Part shown: in pieces, positions 15,138 to 22,924 of the stretch
Position numbering within the stretch: the stretch's first letter is position 1
Layout of the letters: the number at the start of each line of letters is the position of its first letter
Virus record (IMG/VR): IMGVR_UViG_3300017971_000630
Location: 1-30,588 of that record
Source of the DNA: a virus
DNA: 30,588 nucleotides
Strand: one strand, 5' to 3'
Notes under the pieces: generated by a model
Seen by the model: only the letters and a program-made list of their open reading frames with translations
Databases searched by the model: none
What the model was told of the DNA's origin: nothing
Translations under genes and position numbers: made by a program

Positions 15138-15383
15138 ATGAATAGAAAAGATTTATTCTTAAAGGCTATCAGTACTATGTTACACTCATGGGGTGGTGAT
15201 ACACCTCCTGAAGCTTATTGGACTCTAACTGAGTTAATTGAGTGGTATGAAGCTGAGTACGGTGTACAATTAGATATACCCGAAATAGAAGAAAACTATG
15301 AATGGGCTGAAGCTGTGGTTAACGCTATCAGGAATGATGGAAATATGAATGAAGATTTAAATAGATTTAATCAACTTATATAA
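15138..15383 (+). CDS. Small acidic hypothetical protein, 81 aa
   Basis: An acidic helical protein with several Trp and Tyr residues (LTELIEWYEAEYGVQL, ENYEWAEAVVNAIRNDG). No family was recognised. It begins one base after the preceding stop and its own stop overlaps the next start through TAATG, so it is translated as part of the 13073-17601 run. Confidence 0.65.
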   Translation: MNRKDLFLKAISTMLHSWGGDTPPEAYWTLTELIEWYEAEYGVQLDIPEIEENYEWAEAVVNAIRNDGNMNEDLNRFNQLI

Positions 15384-15793
15384 TGTATTTAATTTACATA
15401 AATAAAGTTGGTACAACATTTAAAGGGGAACACATGTTTGAGTTCCTCTTTTCGGCTTCTACCGATTGGGAATGGGATGATGAATGGTATGAATCCTCAG
15501 TGATTACAGATACCACAGATTTATCACCCGATGAAAACTTTGTCAAAATCATTGGTTCTCTTAAGACAGATGAAATTGACTTTGAATTGGTACAAGAGTC
15601 AGGGGTATTCGATGTTTATAATGCTGTAGAAGGTATTATAGCTTTAGGATGGGAGAAATTAGAAGACGATGACGATTATCAACACGATGACAGAATGGTC
15701 TTTAAGTTTGGTGATTCGAAAGAGTCTGTCGACATAAAGTTGTTAGAGTATGATTTAGCTCTAACCTACAAAGAGAACAAAGTAAAACACTGA
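15383..15793 (+). CDS. Hypothetical acidic protein, 136 aa
   Basis: It starts MYLIYINKVGTTFKGEHMFE and is rich in Asp, Glu and Trp (STDWEWDDEWYESS), with a hydrophobic core pattern typical of a small alpha/beta domain. It looks like a conserved phage protein but I cannot assign a family. Both ends overlap neighbours, with TAATG at the start and an ATGA overlap at the end, so it is tightly coupled to the 602-residue protein downstream. Confidence 0.65.
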   Translation: MYLIYINKVGTTFKGEHMFEFLFSASTDWEWDDEWYESSVITDTTDLSPDENFVKIIGSLKTDEIDFELVQESGVFDVYNAVEGIIALGWEKLEDDDDYQHDDRMVFKFGDSKESVDIKLLEYDLALTYKENKVKH

Positions 15794-17601
15794 TGGCTGA
15801 CAAAGATAAAAAGTATCTGATTCAGGATGATGAATTAGGTGAAGAGGAAACTAAAAAGGTTACTCAATACGACTTCTCCAAATCAGGAGATGTTGAGAAG
15901 TTCAATGATGATTTAAGAAGAAAGAAACCTGACGCAGAAGAAATTACTGTCGGTGGTGAAGGTGCTCAAATAGAAGAGGAAGATAATATTGAAGAGGTTG
16001 AACAAACTAGAGTTATGAAGTTTGACCTTAAGAAAAGTGCTGATATTAAACAATTACAACAAATGTTTGATAAAGGTGTTGATTCTTCAAAAATCACTGT
16101 TGGTACTGACGGTACTATCCAAGTGGCTGAGAACCAAGAGGATGTAATAGGTACTAGATTACCTGATAACGTTAGGTTAACAATGGAGGATTTTAAGAAG
16201 TTAATTGATGATAAATCAAAGATTAACTTGTCGGAAAGTGAAATAATGAGTATATTGTTTGAGTCTGAGAATCCTAGGATGTCGAAGGCTGAATTAATTG
16301 AAGAAATTAGTAACCAAATAATATACGAAGCAGATATGCACGATGACGTAAGAAGAAAATTTGACTCAGGTGAACATGACTATTCGGGACATTTAGATTC
16401 TGATACAGTTAGAAATATTTCACAGGAGATTTTTGGTGACGTACAAAGAAATATTAGAGAAAAAACTGGTAGACAAAACGTTAACATGGATGACGTACAA
16501 ATGTTACTAGGACATTCTCTTATGTCAGCAATCCAAAAGGAACAGAGAATTGGTACGGGTGTTCTTGAACAAAGAGCCATTCAAATGATTAGAAATCAAT
16601 TCAATATCCCTGAGGACGCTGTAGACTTTGACGCACAAATCACAGGACTACCACAACTAGGTGGTACAGCAATCCAAAAAGGAAATTTACAGTACACTAA
16701 AGGTACAAAGACTCCACCACAAGGTAAGTCTGAGGAAGAGTTAAAACCTGAAGTTACTAGACGTAGGTTGACCAACGCTATGATGCATGGGGCAGCTAGA
16801 AAATCACAAAACTTACACCACTTGTCGGATGAATTAAGAAACGACGACCCAACATTAAACAATGACTACAGTAAGATTATGGCAGCAAACGACGCTATGT
16901 ATTGGATGATGTCTGATGAGTCTATCGAGAATGAGGGTAGAAATGGTGTACACGCAGGAAACGTTAGATTGGACTTATCTAACCCCGAAAAACCAAAAAT
17001 CATTGCACAAGGTATTGTATTCCCAATATTACTTCACGAATTAGCTAAAGGTGTTATGGAATTGATGGCACTTTGGTCACTTCCTGAGGATAAAGATGTG
17101 AGAGATTATGTTACCGATAAAACTGACCACTTACAGGCAGAAACAAACGATATTCGTTTAGGTTCTCATATTTGGGGTAAATTCGTTGAACAAATCCCTG
17201 TAGATAACCAAGAAGTAATCTCATTAACATTCAATATGTTACAACAATTACCAACAGACGAGTTCAACAATGTTATGTCAGGTTTGGCAAACAACCAAGA
17301 ACAAGCTAGAAGTGTTGTTAGAGATTTGGCACAACAAGCTATTGACGAGTTGAGTAGAGAGGACTACGAAGACGCTATCGGTCAATATGGTGACGATGAA
17401 GGTGAGGTACAATATGGTGATGACCAAGAACCTGATGATGTTGATGACATCTTAGGTGGTGGACAAGAAGTTGATACACCAATGGACGAACCTGTAGACC
17501 CTTCTACTTGGAGTCAGAAAGAAATACAAGATGAGATTGATGCAGCGTTAGACGCTGGAGACTACGAGACAGTAGCCAATCTTTCAAAATATCTAAGATA
17601 A
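15793..17601 (+). CDS. Large hypothetical virion-type protein, 602 aa
   Basis: The first 150 residues contain two related segments of the form V-x-[QK]-x-D-[FL]-x-KS-x-D, a 20-25 residue spacer, then ITVG (about residues 23-53 and 73-102), suggesting an internal duplication. The middle (about 160-480) is a helical domain with ANDAMYWMMSDESIENEGRN and FPILLHELAKGVMELMALWS. The end is an acidic, disordered tail with QYGDD repeats and a final short helical segment. HELAK is not an HExxH zinc site. No enzyme motif was found. Its place before terminase and its size suggest a structural or assembly protein. The gene ends in TAA that forms the first bases of a strong RNA hairpin. Confidence 0.7.
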   Translation: MADKDKKYLIQDDELGEEETKKVTQYDFSKSGDVEKFNDDLRRKKPDAEEITVGGEGAQIEEEDNIEEVEQTRVMKFDLKKSADIKQLQQMFDKGVDSSKITVGTDGTIQVAENQEDVIGTRLPDNVRLTMEDFKKLIDDKSKINLSESEIMSILFESENPRMSKAELIEEISNQIIYEADMHDDVRRKFDSGEHDYSGHLDSDTVRNISQEIFGDVQRNIREKTGRQNVNMDDVQMLLGHSLMSAIQKEQRIGTGVLEQRAIQMIRNQFNIPEDAVDFDAQITGLPQLGGTAIQKGNLQYTKGTKTPPQGKSEEELKPEVTRRRLTNAMMHGAARKSQNLHHLSDELRNDDPTLNNDYSKIMAANDAMYWMMSDESIENEGRNGVHAGNVRLDLSNPEKPKIIAQGIVFPILLHELAKGVMELMALWSLPEDKDVRDYVTDKTDHLQAETNDIRLGSHIWGKFVEQIPVDNQEVISLTFNMLQQLPTDEFNNVMSGLANNQEQARSVVRDLAQQAIDELSREDYEDAIGQYGDDEGEVQYGDDQEPDDVDDILGGGQEVDTPMDEPVDPSTWSQKEIQDEIDAALDAGDYETVANLSKYLR

Positions 17602-17645
17602 CGGACCCCTCACGGGGATTAGGACCGTTATAGTCTACGGACTAT
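17599..17645 (+). other. Consecutive RNA hairpins between the 602-aa gene and its terminator
   Basis: TAACGG (17599-17604) pairs with CCGTTA (17625-17630) around an inner CCCC-TCAC-GGGG stem (17606-17617). Then ATAGTC (17630-17635) pairs with GACTAT (17640-17645) closing a TACG loop, so the RNA has C(UACG)G, a member of the very stable UNCG tetraloops. A terminator follows within two bases. This is far more structure than termination needs. It could be a stable 3' end, a processing site or a small RNA; it is not a tRNA. Confidence 0.6.
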
Positions 17646-17647
17646 TG

Positions 17648-17682
17648 AAACCCACCCCATAGCGATATTGGGTGGGTTTTTT
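17648..17682 (+). terminator. Intrinsic terminator before the terminase gene
   Basis: AAACCCACCC (17648-17657) pairs with GGGTGGGTTT (17670-17679), giving a ten-base-pair stem followed by a run of T through 17682. It ends the 13073-17601 run. Confidence 0.9.
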
Positions 17683-17703
17683 GTGCTTAAACCCCTTTTT
17701 CTG

Positions 17704-17711
17704 ATATTTAT
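17704..17711 (+). promoter_or_regulatory. ATATTTAT element before terminase
   Basis: TGATATTTATTAGGAAAGG lies directly after the terminator, with the octamer 13 bases before the ATG at 17725. This supports a new transcript starting here. Confidence 0.5.
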
Positions 17712-17724
17712 TAGGAAAGGGATT

Positions 17725-19509
17725 ATGACAAAAGCTGAAAAACTTATAGAACTAGCGAAGTGTATGAAGGACCCCATATACGCTATTCAGAAGTACTTAG
17801 AGACTGAGGATAGAACACAGGGTGGATTCGTACCATTCAATCTATTCCCTAGACAGAAAGAACTAGTTAAAGGGTACCAAAAGTACCAACATAATATAGT
17901 GATGAAACCTCGTCAGGCAGGTATCTCAACAACAACCGCGGCATTCGCCGCAATCCTTACCGCTTTAGCCTCAAAGAAAGCTCCTGAGAAGATTCTAATT
18001 GCGGCTAACAAACAGGAGACGGCTAAGGAATTCTTAAAGAAGATTAAAGATTTTACATATCAATTACCGGCATGGATGGATGTGAATCGTCCAGCAGGTG
18101 CTGACGGTTGGTTCGATAAAGAAAAGAACTCAAGTTCCCACTACAAACTATGGAATGGTTCTGAGGTGAAAGCGGTAGCTTCATCTAAGGATGCTTTAAG
18201 GGGTTACGCACCATCTTTGATTATCATTGATGAGGCAGCCTTTATCGAAGGTAGTAGAGGAGAAGAGTTCTACGAAGCGGCACAACCATCACTTTCTACA
18301 GGTGGTCACTCAATCTTGATTTCTACACCAAACGGTTACGACCCATTATACCATAAAACATATAAACTCGCTAAGGAAGGTAAGAACAACTTTAACGTGG
18401 TTGAGATGAGATGGTATGAAGACCCTAGATATAATAAGGGTCTTAAATGGATTCGTACTGAAACCGTTGATGGTGAAGAGGTTACCGAGGAGATGATAGA
18501 ACTAGATAAATCCAAGTGGGATGGGATTATGGCTGAAGGTTGGACAGCAACCTCTCCATGGTTCGAAAACATGTGTGCACAACTTAACCACAATGCTAGG
18601 TCTATCGCACAAGAGTTATTGTGTTCATTCCTAGGTTCAGGTGACCAAGTAATTGATGACAAATACAAGAAGAGACAAGAAAAGGAAAACGTTAAAGACC
18701 CAATCCGTAAAGAATGGATTGATGGTAATATGTGGATATGGGAAGACCCAATAGAAGGACATAGATACATTATGGGTGTTGATGCGGCGAGTGGTTCGTC
18801 CGATGACTTTGGTTCTATCTGGGTATTAGACTATGATACAGGGGAACAAGTTGCTGAATACCACGCAAAAGTACAACCTGACGTATTGGGTGAGATTGCC
18901 AAACATTATGGTGAATCTTATGACGCGTTTGTAGTTGTCGACTTAACAGGTGGTTACGGTATTTCTACAGTACTTAAGATGTTAGAATTAGGTTACCCAA
19001 GTAGAAAGATGTATTATGACACCGCTTTCGGTATTGATGCATTAGAGAAGAATAAACAATTGGAAAAACACATGAAGAACGGTAAATTGCCGGGTCTTAA
19101 TTTCCAAGCTAAAAGACATACAATCATCTCGGAGATGGAACAGGCTATCAGACTTAACTCAATTAAGATTAGGTCAGTTAGAACATTAAACGAGATTGAC
19201 ACATTCGTTTTCATTAACGGAAGACCTGACCACATGAAAGGTTATCATGATGACCTTCTTATGGCATTAGGTATGTGTAACTTTGTGGGTATGACCTCAT
19301 TCAAGGATTTGGAGAAGTCTAAGGGACAAGCTAAAGCTATGGTAAATAGTTGGGCTGTAACATCTACGGGTACTGAAACAATTAGTGAATTAAATTCTAC
19401 AGGAGTAGCAGGGTTTTATACCGATAAAGGTAATAAACAAACAATCGAACAAACCAAGGAACATATGTGGGTCTTTGGTGGAATGATGGGATTTAAAAAC
19501 AAAAAGTAA
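17725..19509 (+). CDS. terL: Terminase large subunit (T4 gp17-like DNA packaging motor)
   Basis: The 594-residue protein has an N-terminal packaging ATPase with Walker A-type KPRQAGIST (61-69), Walker B LIIIDEAAF (165-173, Asp169-Glu170) and coupling motif LISTPNG (198-204). A C-terminal RNase H-fold nuclease follows, with metal-binding acids in GVDAASG (Asp352), FVVVDLTGG (Asp406) and HDDLLMALG (Asp509/Asp510). It pumps DNA into the prohead through the portal and cuts concatemers. The ATG at 17725 is chosen because it follows an ATATTTAT element by 13 bases; an in-frame ATG at 17668 lies inside the upstream terminator hairpin and would add a hydrophobic leader unlike the family. It joins the next gene through TAATG. 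Confidence 0.96.
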   Translation: MTKAEKLIELAKCMKDPIYAIQKYLETEDRTQGGFVPFNLFPRQKELVKGYQKYQHNIVMKPRQAGISTTTAAFAAILTALASKKAPEKILIAANKQETAKEFLKKIKDFTYQLPAWMDVNRPAGADGWFDKEKNSSSHYKLWNGSEVKAVASSKDALRGYAPSLIIIDEAAFIEGSRGEEFYEAAQPSLSTGGHSILISTPNGYDPLYHKTYKLAKEGKNNFNVVEMRWYEDPRYNKGLKWIRTETVDGEEVTEEMIELDKSKWDGIMAEGWTATSPWFENMCAQLNHNARSIAQELLCSFLGSGDQVIDDKYKKRQEKENVKDPIRKEWIDGNMWIWEDPIEGHRYIMGVDAASGSSDDFGSIWVLDYDTGEQVAEYHAKVQPDVLGEIAKHYGESYDAFVVVDLTGGYGISTVLKMLELGYPSRKMYYDTAFGIDALEKNKQLEKHMKNGKLPGLNFQAKRHTIISEMEQAIRLNSIKIRSVRTLNEIDTFVFINGRPDHMKGYHDDLLMALGMCNFVGMTSFKDLEKSKGQAKAMVNSWAVTSTGTETISELNSTGVAGFYTDKGNKQTIEQTKEHMWVFGGMMGFKNKK

Positions 19510-19748
19510 TGGCAAAACCAAGTTCAAATAAAGCATTTAGAAATCAGAAGAATACTAGGGCAATGGCTGGTCCTATTAAGTATTCTTGGAAACCTGTACC
19601 ATCCACTAAAAGGTCAAAACCAACTGATAGGGCACGAGTACCTTTCTGTGATAACCTCACAGGGATTGATAATGTGGTAACCTACGTATTTGATATATTA
19701 CCTGATGGTAACCATTCTATGTATGTAGAATGTGATTACGTAGATTAA
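19509..19748 (+). CDS. Small hypothetical protein with basic N-terminus, 79 aa
   Basis: The first 40 residues are basic and Lys/Arg/Ser/Pro-rich (KAFRNQKNTRAMAG, STKRSKPTDRARVP); the rest is neutral to acidic and beta-like (VVTYVFDILPDGNHSMYVE). No family was recognised. It follows terminase through TAATG, and its stop overlaps the convergent minus-strand gene by four bases. Co-expression with terminase suggests a packaging or head-completion role, which is only contextual. Confidence 0.6.
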   Translation: MAKPSSNKAFRNQKNTRAMAGPIKYSWKPVPSTKRSKPTDRARVPFCDNLTGIDNVVTYVFDILPDGNHSMYVECDYVD

Positions 19749-20176
19749 TCGTGAATATTCAGATTATTTGAAGGTCCTTCTCTTTCGATTACACTACTAG
19801 TATCTATAACTGACACAGGTACAATCTCGAAATCTTCGGGGTTAGCCTCACCTGGTTGTTTCAGGATTTCAACATCATGTTCTAACTTTTCAATTCTATA
19901 CCTATTTTCACTAGGTGAGTTTTCCATGAATATTTGTGCCGCATTATTAACACCCTCTACTTGTCCTTCTAGTTTAATGATTTTCTCGTATTGAGATTTA
20001 TTCTCGGTTTGTAGAGTAATAATTTCCTCTTTCATTTTGGATTTATCTGAAACCCATAAATAAGCGGTAACACCCCAACCTATTACGGATATCACAATAG
20101 CGACAATCCACTTAAGGTCTTTAAACGATAGTGTGATGTGTTTTTTGTTTAATTTATCTTCTAAATCTTCTCCCAT
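19745..20176 (-). CDS. Single-pass membrane protein with coiled coil (i-spanin-like topology)
   Basis: From the ATG at 20176 the 143-residue protein has a charged cytoplasmic-type N-terminus, one transmembrane segment at about 22-42 (LKWIVAIVISVIGWGVTAYLW), then a coiled coil at about 45-75 and another helical segment near 92-107, and a disordered acidic tail. This topology is that of inner-membrane spanins but also of many unrelated anchors. I prefer 20176 because it overlaps the upstream stop as TAATG, a junction used repeatedly in this genome; the longer alternative starts at 20200 (151 aa). The lipoprotein gene immediately upstream makes a two-component envelope function plausible but unproven. 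Confidence 0.6.
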   Translation of the reverse strand: MGEDLEDKLNKKHITLSFKDLKWIVAIVISVIGWGVTAYLWVSDKSKMKEEIITLQTENKSQYEKIIKLEGQVEGVNNAAQIFMENSPSENRYRIEKLEHDVEILKQPGEANPEDFEIVPVSVIDTSSVIEREGPSNNLNIHD

Positions 20177-20661
20177 TATATTGCTTTCATTTGGTTCCAC
20201 TTAATCCAAACCTTAGGATATTTTGAAGTGGACATAAATCGTAAACTTGTTGGTGCAGTTTCGTTATAAAAAGTGATACCTATACTATTTTCATTTTTTG
20301 AGGTTAGTTTCCCATCCACATATACATATACGTATTTAATATTTGTTGATGTGTAAGTCGCGTTATTACCGTCCCAATAGTAACTGTTACTGTAGAACCA
20401 TACATCGTAGTAATAGTATCCACCGAAAGTTTCTTTAGACCTAGAAACCATATAAGAAAAATCGTTATATGTGTAATACGTTTGGTATTGCACCCAATAC
20501 CCTACACCACTATGTTGCCATGGAACATAAACTTCGGTTTCATAATTACCGTAAGCCTCCTCAAACTCTGTTTTAACCTTGTCAGTGTCTTCCATCATAC
20601 ATGAAGATGATGTCATTAGGAAAACAGTTAATAATAAAAACACATACTTAAAAACTTTCAT
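20176..20661 (-). CDS. Tyr-rich lipoprotein, probably surface or periplasmic
   Basis: The N-terminus MKVFKYVFLLLTVFLMTSSS is a signal peptide followed by Cys21, giving a lipobox-like end, so signal peptidase II processing is expected. The residues after the Cys (MMEDTDK) are acidic, which resembles the lipoprotein export signal that sends Bacteroidota lipoproteins to the cell surface. The mature domain of about 140 residues is unusually rich in Tyr and Trp (YYTYNDFSY, GGYYYYDVWFYSNSYYW), beta-rich and without a known catalytic motif. It may be an outer-membrane lysis partner or a surface protein that blocks further infection; the sequence does not decide. It lies 11 bases after the small membrane gene and overlaps the next by TAATG. 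Confidence 0.7.
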   Translation of the reverse strand: MKVFKYVFLLLTVFLMTSSSCMMEDTDKVKTEFEEAYGNYETEVYVPWQHSGVGYWVQYQTYYTYNDFSYMVSRSKETFGGYYYYDVWFYSNSYYWDGNNATYTSTNIKYVYVYVDGKLTSKNENSIGITFYNETAPTSLRFMSTSKYPKVWIKWNQMKAI

Positions 20662-20672
20662 ATCAATAATAA

Positions 20673-20894
20673 TTAATCTTTGTCATCATTGCGAAAACGT
20701 TCTTTTATATTGATTAAAACGTATTCACCTATAATCGTAACCATGGAACCTAAAAGGAATGCTATAATCTCCTCTGTTTTGCCAGTGGCGTCACGTCCGA
20801 GGAAAACACTAGATATAGTAGATGAGACTAATACCACGGATACCGTTAGTACTAGAATCAACATGATTATATCCTTTGGATTCCAGCCTTTCAT
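20673..20894 (-). CDS. Small two-transmembrane protein, holin-like size
   Basis: The 73-residue product has two hydrophobic helices (about 9-31 and 43-62) separated by a short polar turn (GRDATGKTEE) and a charged C-terminal tail (KERFRNDDKD). Size and hairpin topology match class II holins and other small phage membrane proteins, but no family motif identifies it. The ATG at 20894 is preferred to that at 20912 because an ATATTTAT element lies between them (minus strand 20906-20899). It leads a three-gene minus-strand envelope cassette. Confidence 0.6.
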   Translation of the reverse strand: MKGWNPKDIIMLILVLTVSVVLVSSTISSVFLGRDATGKTEEIIAFLLGSMVTIIGEYVLINIKERFRNDDKD

Positions 20895-20898
20895 ATTA

Positions 20899-20906
20899 AT
20901 AAATAT
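20899..20906 (-). promoter_or_regulatory. ATATTTAT element for the minus-strand envelope cassette
   Basis: On the minus strand GATATTTATTA precedes the ATG at 20894 by four bases. It faces away from a plus-strand copy at 20948. Confidence 0.35.
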
Positions 20907-20947
20907 CACCATTCACATTTGAAGGGTTACTATTACCTTTAAATTGA

Positions 20948-20955
20948 ATATTTAT
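20948..20955 (+). promoter_or_regulatory. ATATTTAT element upstream of the portal gene
   Basis: AATATTTATATG lies 32 bases before the portal ATG at 20988, a longer distance than for most copies. Together with the minus-strand copy it makes this gap a divergent promoter candidate. Confidence 0.35.
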
Positions 20956-20987
20956 ATGTAAATAACAGGGTTTTAACCTAAAATTTT

Positions 20988-22898
20988 ATGGCTGAAAAGA
21001 AAGATAATTTAACAGTATTTCAGAAGATGTTTTACGTCTTCGGACAAGGTGGTGGACCAAAAACCAATAAAGCATATGATGCTAGGTACCAATTCACTAA
21101 CGATGATTTACTTGTTACAAAATCTAGAGAAACATACGAAAAGGAGAAACTACAACTCCAACAACAAAAATATCTAGAAGGACAGTGGGCGAAGGTAGAT
21201 AATGAACTTTACCAAAAAGCTGTTTACTATGAAACATCTAGATTGGCTTCATACATGGATTATGAAGCAATGGAATTCACACCTGAAATATCGGTGGCTT
21301 TAGATGTTATGTCGGAAGAATCGTGTACACTCAACGAACAAGGTGAGATTATTCAAATTTATTCAGATTCTTCACGTATCAAAAAAGTACTTAGGGATTT
21401 ATTTTACAATGTACTAGATGTTAATTCAAACCTACCAATGTGGGTTCGTAACACATGTAAGTACGGTGATAACTTCGTTTATCTAAAAATTCATCACCAA
21501 GAAGGGATTATTGGGGCTTCACAGTTAACTAACATTGAAATGGAGAGAACTGAAACAGGTTTATTTCCATTCCAAACACAAAACAAAGAAGCTAGTGCTG
21601 AGGAGATGAAGAAGAAAGAAGTTAAGTTCATGTGGAAGGACAAAAGTCTAGAATTTAACGCATGGGAAATAGCTCACTTCAGATTACTAGGTGATGATAG
21701 AAAACTTCCTTACGGTACATCAGTACTTGAGAAGGTAAGACGTATTTGGAAACAATTATTACTTGCTGAAGACGCGATGTTAGTTTACCGTGTAACTAGA
21801 GCACCTGAAAGAAGGGTATTCAAAGTTTACGTAGGTAATATTGACGATGATGATGTTGAGGCATATGTACAAAAAGTTGCTAACAAATTTAAGAGAACAC
21901 AACAAGCTGACCAACAAACAGGTCAGGTTGATATTAGATACAATACTCTAGCGGTAGACCAAGACTTCTTCGTACCTGTTAGGGATGTTAATGCTTCTAG
22001 TCCGATTGAAACGTTGGAAGGGGCTTCAAATCTAGACCAAATTGCTGATATCGAATTTATTCAAAGGAAAATGGTTACAGCACTTAGAGTACCAAAACCA
22101 TTCCTAGGTTTTGAGGATACTGTAGGTGAAGGTAAGAACTTGGCTTTGATGGATATTAGATTTGCTAGAACAATCAACAGAATACAACAAGCTATCATTC
22201 AAGAATTAAATAAGATAGCAATCATTCATTTATATATTCTAGGATTCCACGATGAACTAGATAATTTCAAGTTAATCCTTAATAACCCATCTACACAAGG
22301 TGAGATGTTAAAGGTTGAACAATGGAAAGAGAAAGTACTTCTTTACAAAGACCTTGTTTCAGCTATCGACGGTGGTATTGCTCCATCATCACATACATGG
22401 GCTAAGAAGGAAATCTTTAATTGGTCAGAGGATGAAATTAGACTTGACCTTGAACAACAAAGACTTGAAAGAGCTGCTGGTGCAGAACTTGAGAGGACTC
22501 CTGAAGTTATTAAGAAAACAGGATTCTTTGAGAAGGTTGATAAACTTTACGGTGAACTACCAATGGACCAAGGACCTGATATGGAAGAAGGTGAAGGTGC
22601 TGAAGGTGAAGGATTCGGCGGAGGTGAAGACTTCGGAGGAGGAGGATTCGGAGGAGGCGGTAGCCTTGACTTCGGAGGTGAAGAAGACTTCGGTGGTGAT
22701 GAGTTCGGCGGAGGTGAAGACTTCGGTGGAGGGGGTGAATTCGGTGAGAGTTTCAGAGGTGACGAAGACGTTATCGATAGACTATTAGTAGAAGGTAAGA
22801 AACGAAACGAAGACATCCTAGCCATGACCCAAGGTATTGATGACCTAATTAAAGAGGATGATGAAGATGTGGATGAAACCGACCTCTTAACCGAATAA
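20988..22898 (+). CDS. Portal vertex protein (T4 gp20-like) with DFGG-rich tail
   Basis: At 636 residues this matches the T4-type portal. Recognisable segments include VALDVMSEESCT, RVTRAPERRVFKVYVGNI (near 268-285), an aspartate-rich turn, and VRDVNASSPIETLEGASNL followed by KMVTALRVPKPFLGFED. The portal forms the dodecameric ring through which terminase packs DNA and to which the neck attaches. The C-terminus is unusual: residues about 527-590 are almost only Gly, Glu, Asp and Phe in DFGGG/EFGGG units, followed by a short ordinary helix. T4 gp20 has no such segment. A similar DFGG-rich stretch occurs in the protein at 13337. The gene is placed after terminase as in T4-like head modules. Confidence 0.93.
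   Translation: MAEKKDNLTVFQKMFYVFGQGGGPKTNKAYDARYQFTNDDLLVTKSRETYEKEKLQLQQQKYLEGQWAKVDNELYQKAVYYETSRLASYMDYEAMEFTPEISVALDVMSEESCTLNEQGEIIQIYSDSSRIKKVLRDLFYNVLDVNSNLPMWVRNTCKYGDNFVYLKIHHQEGIIGASQLTNIEMERTETGLFPFQTQNKEASAEEMKKKEVKFMWKDKSLEFNAWEIAHFRLLGDDRKLPYGTSVLEKVRRIWKQLLLAEDAMLVYRVTRAPERRVFKVYVGNIDDDDVEAYVQKVANKFKRTQQADQQTGQVDIRYNTLAVDQDFFVPVRDVNASSPIETLEGASNLDQIADIEFIQRKMVTALRVPKPFLGFEDTVGEGKNLALMDIRFARTINRIQQAIIQELNKIAIIHLYILGFHDELDNFKLILNNPSTQGEMLKVEQWKEKVLLYKDLVSAIDGGIAPSSHTWAKKEIFNWSEDEIRLDLEQQRLERAAGAELERTPEVIKKTGFFEKVDKLYGELPMDQGPDMEEGEGAEGEGFGGGEDFGGGGFGGGGSLDFGGEEDFGGDEFGGGEDFGGGGEFGESFRGDEDVIDRLLVEGKKRNEDILAMTQGIDDLIKEDDEDVDETDLLTE
22590..22745 (+). repeat. Low-complexity G-rich coding repeat in the portal gene
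   Basis: The sequence is built from short units such as GGCGGAGGTGAAGACTTCGG and GGAGGAGGATTCGG, encoding (E/G)DFGG and GFGGG repeats. It is much more G-rich than the surrounding DNA. It explains the Ser/Pro-rich antisense frame here, which is not a gene. Confidence 0.8.
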
Positions 22899-22901
22899 GG
22901 C

Positions 22902-22909
22902 ATATTTAT
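22902..22909 (+). promoter_or_regulatory. ATATTTAT element after the portal gene
   Basis: GGCATATTTATTATAAAAA begins three bases after the portal stop, with the octamer 15 bases before the ATG at 22925. Confidence 0.45.
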
Positions 22910-22924
22910 TATAAAAATAATGAT

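Noticed and set aside
17029-17062. HELAK in the 602-residue protein as a possible zinc protease site
   Set aside because: The second His of HExxH is missing, and the segment looks like a hydrophobic helix.
17599-17682. tRNA gene
   Set aside because: The folded region lacks a seven-pair acceptor stem, a TTC arm and an anticodon arm. No tRNA was recognised elsewhere in the window.
17668-17724. In-frame upstream start that would lengthen the terminase by 19 residues
   Set aside because: It lies within the terminator hairpin of the preceding run and adds a hydrophobic leader not found in terminases; the ATG at 17725 has an ATATTTAT element at the usual distance.
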